Positions 51,681 through 59,825 of a DNA stretch of 64,000 nucleotides are shown piece by piece. The notes beneath the pieces are model-generated. The model was not told where the DNA came from and did not search any database. It saw only the letters and a list, made by a program, of their open reading frames with translations. A program made the translations under genes and the position numbers. The stretch comes from Aquibaculum arenosum (lineage in GTDB: Bacteria > Pseudomonadota > Alphaproteobacteria > Kiloniellales > DSM-21159): contig NZ_JARHUD010000008.1 in assembly GCF_029222965.1 (NCBI RefSeq), forward strand, positions 103,915 through 167,914, read 5' to 3'. How positions within the stretch are numbered: position 1 is the stretch's first letter; each line of letters begins with the position of its first letter.

Positions 51681-52122
51681 CGGGTCCTCCATCCGGCGCA
51701 AGGCCATTGCTCCATCGCAGCTTAGGGCGCGTTGGAAAGGCTTGGCAAGTAATTGTCCGATGAATGCCTGGAACGCGGTTCTTTGGTAAGCCGCGCAGGC
51801 CAGATTGTACCCAGCTTGAGTGCCAAGCCGCACCAGTTCGCCTCACAACCATCACACGCAGAATCGTTGACAGGGCATCAAACTCTTGGCAAGCAATCGT
51901 CGGATGAATAGCGCAAAGAGGGAGCGGCCAATCGCTTCCGGAGGCAGTCCACGGCCCTTGGCAGTTCCAGCTGATCTCGACGGATAGACCCATCCAGCCA
52001 CTCCGATGGCTGGCTTGGCTGCCGATGTGGCGGAACAGGAACGCAAGGGCTAGTATCCGCCGCATGCTTGTGCTGCTCACGCGAGTCACAAAGCGACAAC
52101 AGAGAATTTGGGAGGAAGACTT
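51681..52122. other. divergent promoter region between the sugar-acid dehydratase and TRAP transporter
   Basis: About 440 bases without a gene. It contains a 25-base imperfect direct repeat (separate entry), a CCAGCCA/TGGCTGG hairpin with six-base loop (51994-52000 and 52007-52013) and the strong GGAGGAAG ribosome binding site of dctP at 52110-52117. The layout indicates shared regulation of catabolic and uptake genes. Confidence 0.5.
51741..51909. repeat. 25-base imperfect direct repeat, candidate operator pair
   Basis: Copy one at 51741-51765 and copy two at 51885-51909 match at 22 of 25 positions and share CTTGGCAAG and GATGAAT ends with a GTC(C/G)GAT core. They are 144 bases apart, one nearer each divergent start. 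The core resembles GntR-type sites in sugar-acid regulons, but no regulator gene is visible nearby. Confidence 0.5.
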
Positions 52123-53148
52123 ATGAAATCCACACTCGGAAAAGGCCTTCTGGCCGGCGCGCTTCTCACCTGCGTCTCCACGGTCGCCATGGCGCAGGAC
52201 TTCGAATTGCAGATTCAGTCCAGCGATCCGGCGGGCGACCCCAACTACCAGCTCTGGCAGGGCTGGGCCGAAGAGGTGGGCGAGCGCACCGACGGCCGCG
52301 TCAAGATCAACATGATGTCGGTGGGCTCGGTCGTCGACTTCCAGGAGACGCTCGACGCCGTGGGCGCGGGCATCCTGGACGGTCATGTCACCGACACCTC
52401 CTACTTCGCCGGCAAGGACCCGGCCTTCGGCCTGATCGGCAACCCGACGGGCGCCTGGTCGGACCCGCGCGAGATGCTGAAGTTCTTCAACGAGGGCGGC
52501 GGCAAGGAGCTGATGAACGAGTTGGTCGAGCCCTACGGCACCTACTTCGTTGGCGCCACGACGCCGGGCCTCGAAGCCTTCGTTTCGGACGTGCCGCTTG
52601 ACGGCGTGGATGATCTGGACGGCCTGAAAGTGCGTGCCCCGGCCGGCCTGGTCCAGCGGGTCTTCGGCGCTGCCGGTGCTTCGCCGGTGAACCTGCCCAC
52701 CTCGGAAGTTTTCACCGCCCTGGATAAGGGCGTGGTGGATGCGGCCGACTACAGCGTGTTCCACGTAAATCAGGACCAGGGGCTGCATGAGATCGCACGG
52801 CACCCGGTCTATCCCGGCTTCCACTCGATGCCGCTGATCGAACTCTCGATCAACCGTGGCGTCTGGGAGTCCATGCCCGAGGACATCCAGCAGATCTTCG
52901 AGGAGTCGGTCGCCGACCTGGCCCAGCGCCAGATGGAAGCCGTCGATGCCAAGGACGCCGCAGCCATCGAGGAAGCCGAGGCCCAGGGCGCCACGGTACA
53001 CGACTGGCCGGCCGAGGAGCGTGCCCGCTTCCGCTCGATCGCCATGGGCGAGTGGGAGGAAATCGCCACCGAGTCGGAGAACGCTCAGAAGGTCTATGAC
53101 ACTCTGACCAAGTTCCTCCGCGAGGAAGGGCTGCTCAGCGACGAGTAG
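52123..53148 (+). CDS. dctP: TRAP transporter substrate-binding protein DctP
   Basis: A 341-residue periplasmic solute-binding protein with a signal peptide (GLLAGALLTCVSTVAMAQ, cleaved near residue 25). Family blocks include LKVRAPAGLVQRVFGAAGAS with the carboxylate-binding Arg, PTSEVFTALDKGVVDAADY and YPGFHSMPLIELSINRGVW. It captures an organic acid for import by the DctQ/DctM membrane pair. Given the neighbouring aldonate genes, a sugar acid is the likely ligand. A perfect 11-base hairpin follows the gene and may set a higher level for this protein. Confidence 0.94.
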   Translation: MKSTLGKGLLAGALLTCVSTVAMAQDFELQIQSSDPAGDPNYQLWQGWAEEVGERTDGRVKINMMSVGSVVDFQETLDAVGAGILDGHVTDTSYFAGKDPAFGLIGNPTGAWSDPREMLKFFNEGGGKELMNELVEPYGTYFVGATTPGLEAFVSDVPLDGVDDLDGLKVRAPAGLVQRVFGAAGASPVNLPTSEVFTALDKGVVDAADYSVFHVNQDQGLHEIARHPVYPGFHSMPLIELSINRGVWESMPEDIQQIFEESVADLAQRQMEAVDAKDAAAIEEAEAQGATVHDWPAEERARFRSIAMGEWEEIATESENAQKVYDTLTKFLREEGLLSDE

Positions 53149-53161
53149 GGTCCCCTTTGGC

Positions 53162-53198
53162 AGGCCCCGGCCGCGCGCGATCGCGTTGGCCGGGGCCT
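53162..53198 (+). terminator. GC-rich hairpin between dctP and the DctQ gene, likely partial terminator
   Basis: AGGCCCCGGCC (53162-53172) pairs perfectly with GGCCGGGGCCT (53188-53198) around a 15-base loop, followed by TTGCTTT. It lies between the binding protein and the membrane subunits, where attenuating or mRNA-stabilising hairpins are often found in TRAP and ABC operons; complete termination is unlikely because DctQ/DctM have no visible promoter of their own. Confidence 0.6.
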
Positions 53199-53222
53199 TG
53201 CTTTGCAGACGGTGAACGAGAC

Positions 53223-53822
53223 ATGGCAGTCGATCCAAGGCCCCCGGAAGAGCTCGACCCAAAGCTCAGCGCGACCAGCGAGGGGGCAGGCAAGACAGCC
53301 CCGGAAGCCGGCATCCTCGGCCGGGTCATAGAACGGATCGGCTATGTCTTTGCGGCAGCCATCGTTCTGGCCGCGATCATTCTCGTATTCGAGATCTTCA
53401 TGCGCTATGCGCTGAACAAGCCCACCCTCTGGGTGCACGAGACGAGCATCTTTCTGTGCGCCGTTTCCTTCGTCTACGGCGGGCTGTTCTGCGCATCGCG
53501 CAACAGCCACATCCGCGTCGTGTTGATCTATGACGCGTTGTCACCAGCCTGGCGCAGGCGCTTCGACATCGTCATCTACCTGATCAGCGCCGGCGCGGCG
53601 ACCTTCTTCGCCTGGGCGGCCTGGCTGATGGTCAAGCAGGCCTTCTGGACCCCTTCGGGATCCTTCCGCATGGAGGGAACCGGCACGGCCTGGAACCCTC
53701 CCACTCCGGCCCTGATCAAAGGCTTTCTTTTCCTGGTCCTGATCGGACTGGCGCTGCAGTTCCTGGTCCTGGCCGTCAATCACGCCCGCCGGCATCGCCG
53801 CGGCGACAACAGGACCGCCTAG
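53223..53822 (+). CDS. TRAP transporter small permease (DctQ-like)
   Basis: A 199-residue membrane protein with four predicted helices and the DctQ family core (YALNKPTLWVHETSIFLCAV, then YGGLFCASRNSHIRVVLIYD). A hydrophilic N-terminal stretch of about 35 residues precedes the first helix, longer than average. ATG 53223 is chosen; the open frame extends to 53157 without homology and would overlap the hairpin. Its stop is directly followed by the DctM ATG. Confidence 0.9.
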   Translation: MAVDPRPPEELDPKLSATSEGAGKTAPEAGILGRVIERIGYVFAAAIVLAAIILVFEIFMRYALNKPTLWVHETSIFLCAVSFVYGGLFCASRNSHIRVVLIYDALSPAWRRRFDIVIYLISAGAATFFAWAAWLMVKQAFWTPSGSFRMEGTGTAWNPPTPALIKGFLFLVLIGLALQFLVLAVNHARRHRRGDNRTA

Positions 53823-55151
53823 ATGCCCGAGTTGCTGGATTTCACGCTCAATCTCAAGGCGCTGGGCATAGGCTATGGCACCCTCTTGATGTTCGTCATG
53901 CTGCTGACCCTGCTGCTGACGGGCATGCCGCTGGCGCTGGTGACGCTGCTGGTGGCGCTCTTCTTCGCGGTCGGCTGGTTCGGGCCCATGGCGGTGCCGC
54001 TGATCACCAGTCGCGTGTTCAGCTTCGTCACCTCCTTCGTCTTTGTCTCGGTGCCGATGTTCGTGCTGATGGCCGCGGTGCTCGACCGTTCCGGCATCGC
54101 GCGCGATCTCTTCGACGCCATGAAGCTGATTTCCAACCGCCTGCGCGGCGGCGTGGCGATCCAAACGATCTTCGTGGCGGTGATCCTGGCGGCGATGAGT
54201 GGCATCATCGGCGGCGAGATCGTGCTGCTGGGCCTGCTGGCGCTGCCGCAGATGCTGCGGCTGGGCTACGACCGCAGCCTTGCCATCGGCGTGGTCTGCG
54301 CCGGCGGCGCGCTGGGAACCATGATCCCGCCTTCCATCGTGCTGATCATCTATGGTCTCGCGGCCAACGTCTCGGTCGGCGACCTCTTCACCGCATCCTT
54401 CCTGCCGGGCCTGATGCTGGCGGGCTTCTATGTCCTCTACGTCCTGGCACGCGCCTACTTCTCGCCCCACACCGTGCCCGACCCCGACCCGGAAGTGATG
54501 CCGATGAAGCAGAAGATCGCGCTGCTGCGCGGTCTGATTCTGCCGCTGCTGGTGGTCGCCTTCGTGCTGGGCTCGATCTACGGCGGGCTGGCGTCGGTGA
54601 CCGAGGCTTCGGCAATCGGCGCGGCCGGGGTGATCCTGGCCACCATCGTGCGCGGCGAGTTCTCCTTCGATCTGCTGCGCGGCGCCGCCATGCAAACCCT
54701 CGCCACCGTGGGCATGATTGTCTGGATCGGCATCGGCGCCAGCGCCATCGTCGGCGTCTTCAACCTGATGGGCGGCATCGACTTCGTCAGCTCGTTGATC
54801 ATCGGCATCTCCGAAAAGCCGCTCTTCGTGCTGCTCTTCATGATGCTGATCCTCTTCGTGCTCGGCATGTTCCTGGACTGGGTCGGCATCGCCCTGCTCA
54901 CCCTGCCCATCTTCGTGCCGATCATCGTCGAGTTGGGCTACGACCCCGTGTGGTTCGGCGTGCTCTTCTGCATGAACATGCAGGTGTCCTTCTTGTCGCC
55001 GCCCTTCGGGCCGGCCGCCTTCTACCTGAAGAGCGTGGCGCCGCCGGAGATTAAGCTGGGCCACATCTTCCAGGCGCTGCTGCCCTTCATTGGGCTGCAG
55101 ATCGCCGCGCTGGCACTGTTGATCACCTTCCCGGGAATTACGGGGCGTTAG
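53823..55151 (+). CDS. TRAP transporter large permease (DctM-like)
   Basis: A 442-residue secondary transporter of the DctM family with about 12 to 13 hydrophobic segments. GIIGGEIVLLGLLALPQML, GGALGTMIPPSIVLIIYG and FVPIIVELGYDPVWFGVLF are hallmark regions. It uses the sodium or proton gradient to import the solute delivered by DctP. It starts immediately after the DctQ stop. The stop codon shares bases TTAG with the stop of the convergent aldolase gene. Confidence 0.94.
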   Translation: MPELLDFTLNLKALGIGYGTLLMFVMLLTLLLTGMPLALVTLLVALFFAVGWFGPMAVPLITSRVFSFVTSFVFVSVPMFVLMAAVLDRSGIARDLFDAMKLISNRLRGGVAIQTIFVAVILAAMSGIIGGEIVLLGLLALPQMLRLGYDRSLAIGVVCAGGALGTMIPPSIVLIIYGLAANVSVGDLFTASFLPGLMLAGFYVLYVLARAYFSPHTVPDPDPEVMPMKQKIALLRGLILPLLVVAFVLGSIYGGLASVTEASAIGAAGVILATIVRGEFSFDLLRGAAMQTLATVGMIVWIGIGASAIVGVFNLMGGIDFVSSLIIGISEKPLFVLLFMMLILFVLGMFLDWVGIALLTLPIFVPIIVELGYDPVWFGVLFCMNMQVSFLSPPFGPAAFYLKSVAPPEIKLGHIFQALLPFIGLQIAALALLITFPGITGR

Positions 55152-55780
55152 CCAAAGACCTCATCATAGGCCTGGATCGCCCGGCGGGCTCGCTCGCGCA
55201 CACTGGCTGCGCTGTCGCCGGGCTTGTAGAGGCTGGAGCCCAGGCCGAAGGCGCGGATGCCAACCTTGGCATAGTCGGCAAAGTTCGCTTCCGACACGCC
55301 GCCCACGGCACAGAGCGAGGTTTCCGGCGGCAGCACGGCACGGATGGCCGCGATGCCGGCCGGCCCCAGAACGCTGGCCGGGAAAAACTTGAGCGCCGCT
55401 GCACCGCTGCGCAGGGCCAGCAGCGCCTCGCTGGGTGTGAAGGCGCCGGGCAGCGCGATCAGTCCCTGAGCACAGGCAGCCTCGATCACGGCCGGGTCGG
55501 TGTTCGGGCTGACCATCAGGCGCCCGCCCGCCTCGGCAAGGCGGCGGCAGTCATCGGGCGTCAGCACCGTGCCGGCACCGATCAACGTCTGCCCGCCGAA
55601 GCGCCTGGCAACCCGCTCGATCGAGTGGAAGGGCTGCGGCGAATTGAGCGGAATCTCCACCGCCTCGAAGCCCTCTTCGATCAGGGCTTCCACCACCGCT
55701 TCCGCCTCGTCGGGTCCGAGGCCGCGCAGGATGGCGACGAGGTCGCGCTGGAAGGCAGGCCAGGGCGGCGTTTTAGTCAT
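55148..55780 (-). CDS. dgoA: 2-dehydro-3-deoxy-6-phosphogalactonate aldolase
   Basis: A 210-residue class I aldolase of the KDPG/KDPGal family. Features: VAILRGLGPDEAEAVVEALI, FEAVEIPLNSPQPFHSI, LIGAGTVLTPDD and the Schiff-base lysine in ALKFFPASVLG. The IPLNSPQP variant is typical of the galactonate type. It splits 2-dehydro-3-deoxy-6-phosphogalactonate into pyruvate and glyceraldehyde-3-phosphate. ATG overlaps the dgoK stop by 4 bases. It completes the pathway that begins with the IlvD/EDD dehydratase. Confidence 0.93.
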   Translation of the reverse strand: MTKTPPWPAFQRDLVAILRGLGPDEAEAVVEALIEEGFEAVEIPLNSPQPFHSIERVARRFGGQTLIGAGTVLTPDDCRRLAEAGGRLMVSPNTDPAVIEAACAQGLIALPGAFTPSEALLALRSGAAALKFFPASVLGPAGIAAIRAVLPPETSLCAVGGVSEANFADYAKVGIRAFGLGSSLYKPGDSAASVRERARRAIQAYDEVFG

Positions 55781-56727
55781 GCGCTTGCTCCCTTGAGCCA
55801 GAGTTGCGCCGCCGCCTGGGCCAATCCCTGACGCACCGCCACCTCGGCATCGACGCTGCGCACCCTATAGCCGCATTCGGCAAGGGCAGTGGTATAGAGC
55901 TCCCCCAGGCGTCCGGAACCGAGCAGGGTGATGTCACCCGGCCCACCATAGAGCGCGCGTGCGGAGGCAATCTCGGCACCCACCAGCAAACCGGAGAGCC
56001 GAGCTGCGCCCTCGGCCTGCTGCGCGAAGCCCAGCAGCTGGCCCGCCCGCAGGCCGAAGAGCCTCGCCCAGCCGGCAGTGGGATCAGCCTGCACCGCCGT
56101 CACGGCGTTGCGAAATCCGGGATCCTCGCCGGATCCGGCCGGAGCCTCAGGGTCAAGGGCATGGCGCAGGATCGACTGCTGCGCGAGCAGCGCATAGAGC
56201 TCGCCGGTCATGAAGGTGGAAAAGGCGACGATCTGACCGGCCTCGATCTGCACCCACTTGCAGTGGGTGCCCGGCAGGCAAACCAGGCCCGAAAAGCGCG
56301 CGGCGTCGGCTCCAGCGATGGCGCCCAGCAGCTGGGTCTCCTCGCCGCGCATCACCGAGGGCGCCTGTTCAACGGCATGGGCGATACCGGGCAGGATGCG
56401 CACATCACGCCCCTCGACCGGAACCGCAATGGCCTGCCCGGCCAGTTCGGCCAGCGCCGCGGGCGTGGGCAGGTAGGCGGCTTCCACCCAGCCCTGCCGC
56501 GCTCCTGCCATACCGCAGATCAGCACCGGGAGGTCAGCCGGCGCCTCGACCGCAGCCAGATGCTTCTGCAGAACGACCGGAAAGCCTGGGCCGGCCGCGC
56601 AATGCTGCATGCCTTCCTCGCTGCGCCGCGTGGCCAGGGGCCGGCCGTCGGCCGCCATCAGCCAGAGGCGGAAACTGCTGGTGCCCCAATCCACGCCCAC
56701 AAAGGCCGCCTCGGCGACTGCACTCAC
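55777..56727 (-). CDS. dgoK: 2-dehydro-3-deoxygalactonokinase
   Basis: A 316-residue sugar-acid kinase: the N-terminal FVGVDWGTSSFRLWLMAADG is the ATP phosphate-binding region, with ICGMAGARQGWVEAAY, LVCLPGTHCKWVQIEAG and STFMTGELYALL as family blocks. It phosphorylates 2-dehydro-3-deoxygalactonate for the dgoA aldolase encoded by the overlapping next gene. Translation begins with GTG after a GGGGAGAAGG. The kinase plus aldolase plus dehydratase indicate the De Ley-Doudoroff type route. Confidence 0.93.
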   Translation of the reverse strand: MSAVAEAAFVGVDWGTSSFRLWLMAADGRPLATRRSEEGMQHCAAGPGFPVVLQKHLAAVEAPADLPVLICGMAGARQGWVEAAYLPTPAALAELAGQAIAVPVEGRDVRILPGIAHAVEQAPSVMRGEETQLLGAIAGADAARFSGLVCLPGTHCKWVQIEAGQIVAFSTFMTGELYALLAQQSILRHALDPEAPAGSGEDPGFRNAVTAVQADPTAGWARLFGLRAGQLLGFAQQAEGAARLSGLLVGAEIASARALYGGPGDITLLGSGRLGELYTTALAECGYRVRSVDAEVAVRQGLAQAAAQLWLKGASA

Positions 56728-56809
56728 ACCCTTCTCCCCAAACGTCTCAGTCCCACACGACGCGACAAACTAGCCGCTCCCCGCGCTGCTGCGCCACGGC
56801 AAAGCGGGT

Positions 56810-57199
56810 TCAGCCCTTGGGTGCCTCGACCGCGCCACCCGCCTCGCGCCAGGCGGTGAAGCCGCCGCCGATGTGCGCCACCGGCGCCAGCCCCATCTCC
56901 GCCGCCGTCTTTGTCGCCAGCGCCGAGCGCCAGCCGCTGGCGCAGTAGAAGACGAACTCCTTGGCCTCACCGAAGATCGATTTGTGGTAGGGGCTTTCCG
57001 GGTCGATCCAGAACTCCAGCATCCCGCGCGGGCAATGGAACGCGCCGGGGATCCGCCCCTCCCGGGCCAATTCGCGCGGGTCGCGTAGGTCGACGTAGCA
57101 GACCCTGTCGTTGCCGTGGCGGGCGATGGCTTCGGCGGCGGATAGCGTGGTGATCTCGCGCTCCGCCTCGGCGAGCAGGTCCTTGTAGCCGCGTTTCAT
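56810..57199 (-). CDS. rhodanese-like domain protein
   Basis: A 129-residue single rhodanese domain with CYVDLRDPRELAREGRIPGA, the active-site loop FYCASGWRSALA with the sulfur-carrying cysteine, and GGFTAWREAGG at the end. It would carry persulfide sulfur. It lies about 1 kb from a sulfide:quinone-oxidoreductase-like gene on the opposite strand, so a role in sulfur handling is attractive. No signal peptide, hence cytoplasmic. Confidence 0.9.
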   Translation of the reverse strand: MKRGYKDLLAEAEREITTLSAAEAIARHGNDRVCYVDLRDPRELAREGRIPGAFHCPRGMLEFWIDPESPYHKSIFGEAKEFVFYCASGWRSALATKTAAEMGLAPVAHIGGGFTAWREAGGAVEAPKG

Positions 57200-57305
57200 T
57201 CTGGATGCCTTTTCGTCTCAGGTCGTGATCCGAAGGGCGACCGTAAAGCAAGCAGGACATTGTGACCACAGGCCCCTACAGCGGTGAAATTCGCTTCCGG
57301 AAGGG

Positions 57306-57767
57306 CTACCGCGTGCAGCGGAACTGATAGGTGATGTCCATGCCCTCGGGAAGGCGATCGAAGGCTGGGCCGTTGCCGGCGCGCAGGTGCTGGGTTCCGC
57401 TAGCCCCTTCCAGACCGGCGCTGTATTGGCTCATGTCACCCAGGGAATCGTACATGGCGAACATCGCCTGCTCAAAGGCGTGGTCCTTGGAGAACTGAAG
57501 CACTGCCGCACTCAGGGCCGGCAGCTTTCCCTCCTTCGCATCCGCCAATCCGGCAAAGCTCAAAGTCAGGCGCAAACCCTTGCCTTCCGCACGCATCCGG
57601 AAGGCGTCCTCGCGCTCGCCGCAGCGCACGTCAGTGAGGGGGACGGACTCCTCTCCCCACTGCAGCGTGCCGGCCACTTTCCTGTCCCTGTCCTGATCGG
57701 CCAGCGCCGGCACGGCGGCACACAGGAAGATCGCCGTCACAAGTTTGAGGAGGTGCTTTGCGTTCAA
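57306..57767 (-). CDS. small exported protein of unknown family
   Basis: A 153-residue protein with a Sec signal (LLKLVTAIFLCAAVPALA, cleavage near ALA-DQ). Two mature cysteines (TDVRCGERED and the C-terminal YQFRCTR) could form a disulfide. No family is recognised. The best start appears to be TTG at 57767 because GGAG lies six bases upstream and it gives a normal signal peptide; an upstream ATG (57863) would add a non-signal extension. It lies between the rhodanese gene and the divergent SQR-like gene. Confidence 0.6.
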   Translation of the reverse strand: MNAKHLLKLVTAIFLCAAVPALADQDRDRKVAGTLQWGEESVPLTDVRCGEREDAFRMRAEGKGLRLTLSFAGLADAKEGKLPALSAAVLQFSKDHAFEQAMFAMYDSLGDMSQYSAGLEGASGTQHLRAGNGPAFDRLPEGMDITYQFRCTR

Positions 57768-58016
57768 CCTGATCTCCTGTTTCTGCGCTCGCCCAGCGAC
57801 GATGCTTCCCTCGCCCACTTGAACGACATCAGCCAGCCCTATCTTGCCTGCACAGCTGGACATCCGCCCCCTGCGAACGAAGGGGCAGCGCAGCGGCCCG
57901 GCTCGGCCGTGGGTCTTTGCGGCAGATCAAGGTGATGGCTCGCTTTGGCTGCAATGGTCAGCTCTACGGCACCATCGGGTGCGCGACTGCGGGCCCGGTC
58001 AAAGCGGAGATGCGCC

Positions 58017-59312
58017 ATGCAGCGACGTCAGTTCCTTCTGGGTTCCCTCGGCGCCGCCGCCCTGGCCAGCCTGGGCCGGCCGGCCGCGGCGGCGCCCACC
58101 GCCGAGGTGAGCGTTCGCATAGCCATAGCGGGGGCCGGGGCCGCCGGTCTCTCACTGGCCGCGCGATTGCGTCGCCAAGCACCCAACGCCAGCATCACGC
58201 TGGTGGACGCGCGGCGTGATCACTACTTTCAGCCCGGCTTTACCTTGGTGGCTGCAGGCCTCTGGCGCCCCGAAGCGGTCATCGAGCGGACCGCCACCTA
58301 CGTGCCTGCCGGGGTGGACTGGATCCAGGACGCCGTGGCCGCTTTCAAACCGGAAGACAACCGCATCGTCACCGCCTCCGGCCAGGAGATTGACTACGAT
58401 TTCCTCTTCGTGACCACCGGCCTCGCGCTCGACTACGAGGCCATCGCGGGCATGGAAGAGGCGCTGATCGGGCGCGAAGGCATCGGCAGCGTCTATGCTG
58501 GTCCGTCTGCGGCTGCAGCCACCGCGGCGGCCATGGATCGCTTCGTCGAAAACGGCGGCGTCGGCCTCTTTGGTCGGCCGGACGGCGAGATGAAGTGCGC
58601 CGGAGCGCCCCTCAAGATGACCTTCATCACCGAGGACAAGGCCCGCCGGGCGGACCGGCGCAGCAGGGTGGAACTGATCTACAACGCCCATTCCGATGTG
58701 GTTTTTGCCGTGCCTCCGGTGCACGACAAGGTGTCGCAGCTCTTTGCCGAGCGCGGCATCGCCGTCAACCGCTCCCACTTGCTGACGGCGATCGATCCGG
58801 GACGGCGCGAAGCGACCTATGCCACGCCCGACGGTGAGGTCACGCTCGGCTACGACTTCATCCATGTGGTGCCGCCCATGCGCGCGCCAGCGGCCGTGCG
58901 CAACAGCCCGCTGCCCTGGCAGGAGGGACCGCTGGCCGGCGACGGCTGGGTCGAAGTTGAACGCCACAGTCTGCGCCACGCTCGCTTTGCCAATGTCTTC
59001 GCGCTCGGAGATGTGGCCGGCGTGCCGCGCGGCAAGACGGCCGCCAGCGTCAAATGGCAGGTGCCCGTCGTGGCCGCAAACTTCATCGACGAGTTGAATG
59101 GCAGGGAGCCGCAGGCCAGCTACAACGGCTACACCTCCTGCCCCCTGGTCACCCGATACGGCCGCGCCATGCTGATCGAGTTCGACTACGAGGGACAGCT
59201 CGTCCCCTCCTTTCCCTTCATCGCACCGCTGGAAGAGCTCTGGGTCTCCTGGCTGATCGAGGAGAAGGGATTGCAGGGCGCCTACCGCGCCATGCTGCGC
59301 GGCCTGGCCTGA
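58017..59312 (+). CDS. sulfide:quinone-oxidoreductase-like FAD flavoprotein with Tat-type signal
   Basis: A 431-residue FAD disulfide-oxidoreductase-family protein. The start MQRRQFLLGSLGAAAL is a Tat-like signal, unusual for a typical sulfide:quinone oxidoreductase, then VRIAIAGAGAAGLSLAARLR binds FAD. Candidate redox cysteines are in EMKCAGAPLKM and YTSCPLVT, as in SQR/flavocytochrome c sulfide dehydrogenase relatives. NVFALGDVAGVPRGKTAASV is the second FAD block. It is likely periplasmic and probably oxidises sulfide or a related sulfur compound. A small membrane-protein gene follows 17 bases later. Confidence 0.85.
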   Translation: MQRRQFLLGSLGAAALASLGRPAAAAPTAEVSVRIAIAGAGAAGLSLAARLRRQAPNASITLVDARRDHYFQPGFTLVAAGLWRPEAVIERTATYVPAGVDWIQDAVAAFKPEDNRIVTASGQEIDYDFLFVTTGLALDYEAIAGMEEALIGREGIGSVYAGPSAAAATAAAMDRFVENGGVGLFGRPDGEMKCAGAPLKMTFITEDKARRADRRSRVELIYNAHSDVVFAVPPVHDKVSQLFAERGIAVNRSHLLTAIDPGRREATYATPDGEVTLGYDFIHVVPPMRAPAAVRNSPLPWQEGPLAGDGWVEVERHSLRHARFANVFALGDVAGVPRGKTAASVKWQVPVVAANFIDELNGREPQASYNGYTSCPLVTRYGRAMLIEFDYEGQLVPSFPFIAPLEELWVSWLIEEKGLQGAYRAMLRGLA

Positions 59313-59329
59313 AGCAGGGAGCGAAGATT

Positions 59330-59686
59330 ATGTCCGACATGCACCCCCTCGTCCTATTCGCCATTGCCCGCGAGAGTCTTGGCGCGCTGTTCTGGCCAGC
59401 CGTGGTGCTGATGCTCCTGCTTGCGCTCGGCGTGCTGCTGGCAATCGTTCGCGCCTTACGCCGGGGGCAGGGGCTGCGCGGCGGCCTGCTGATCGCCCTT
59501 GTGGTGGGTGCCGTCGTAACCGCCCTGATCACGCCCCTGATCCCAACCTGGACCCACGCAGCGCTCAGCGACCTCCGTTCCCTAGTCGACGTCGCGGTGG
59601 CCCTTGGCCTGGCAGCAATCCCGGGTCTTCTGGCGGCCAGCCTGGCCTTCATCGTCGCAACCTTCGTCGGTGCGGCACGCGCATGA
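59330..59686 (+). CDS. small membrane protein, probably DUF5368 family
   Basis: A 118-residue protein with three hydrophobic segments (ALFWPAVVLMLLLALGVLLA, LLIALVVGAVVTALITPL and LAAIPGLLAASLAFIVATFV). Opening MSDMHPLVLFAIARESLG fits the DUF5368 family found beside SQR-like flavoproteins in alphaproteobacteria, as I recall; confidence in the family name is limited. It could anchor or receive electrons from the upstream flavoprotein, but no redox ligand pattern is evident. Confidence 0.6.
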   Translation: MSDMHPLVLFAIARESLGALFWPAVVLMLLLALGVLLAIVRALRRGQGLRGGLLIALVVGAVVTALITPLIPTWTHAALSDLRSLVDVAVALGLAAIPGLLAASLAFIVATFVGAARA

Positions 59687-59825
59687 ATTGCTCGTCTCCG
59701 CATCATACGCTTTTTGACCGATATCAACTCCATCCCGTCAAACCGCGTTCATACTGAAAGCGTCCAAGAGCCCGGGCCGCAATGGCGAGAACAGAGGCTC
59801 CACCAAGAACCCAAGGAGGAAGCCC

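Noticed and set aside
53541..55064. 507-residue His/Gln/Asp-rich minus-strand open frame
   Set aside because: It is antisense to the DctM and DctQ genes; His/Gln/Asp repetition comes from reading hydrophobic codons backward.
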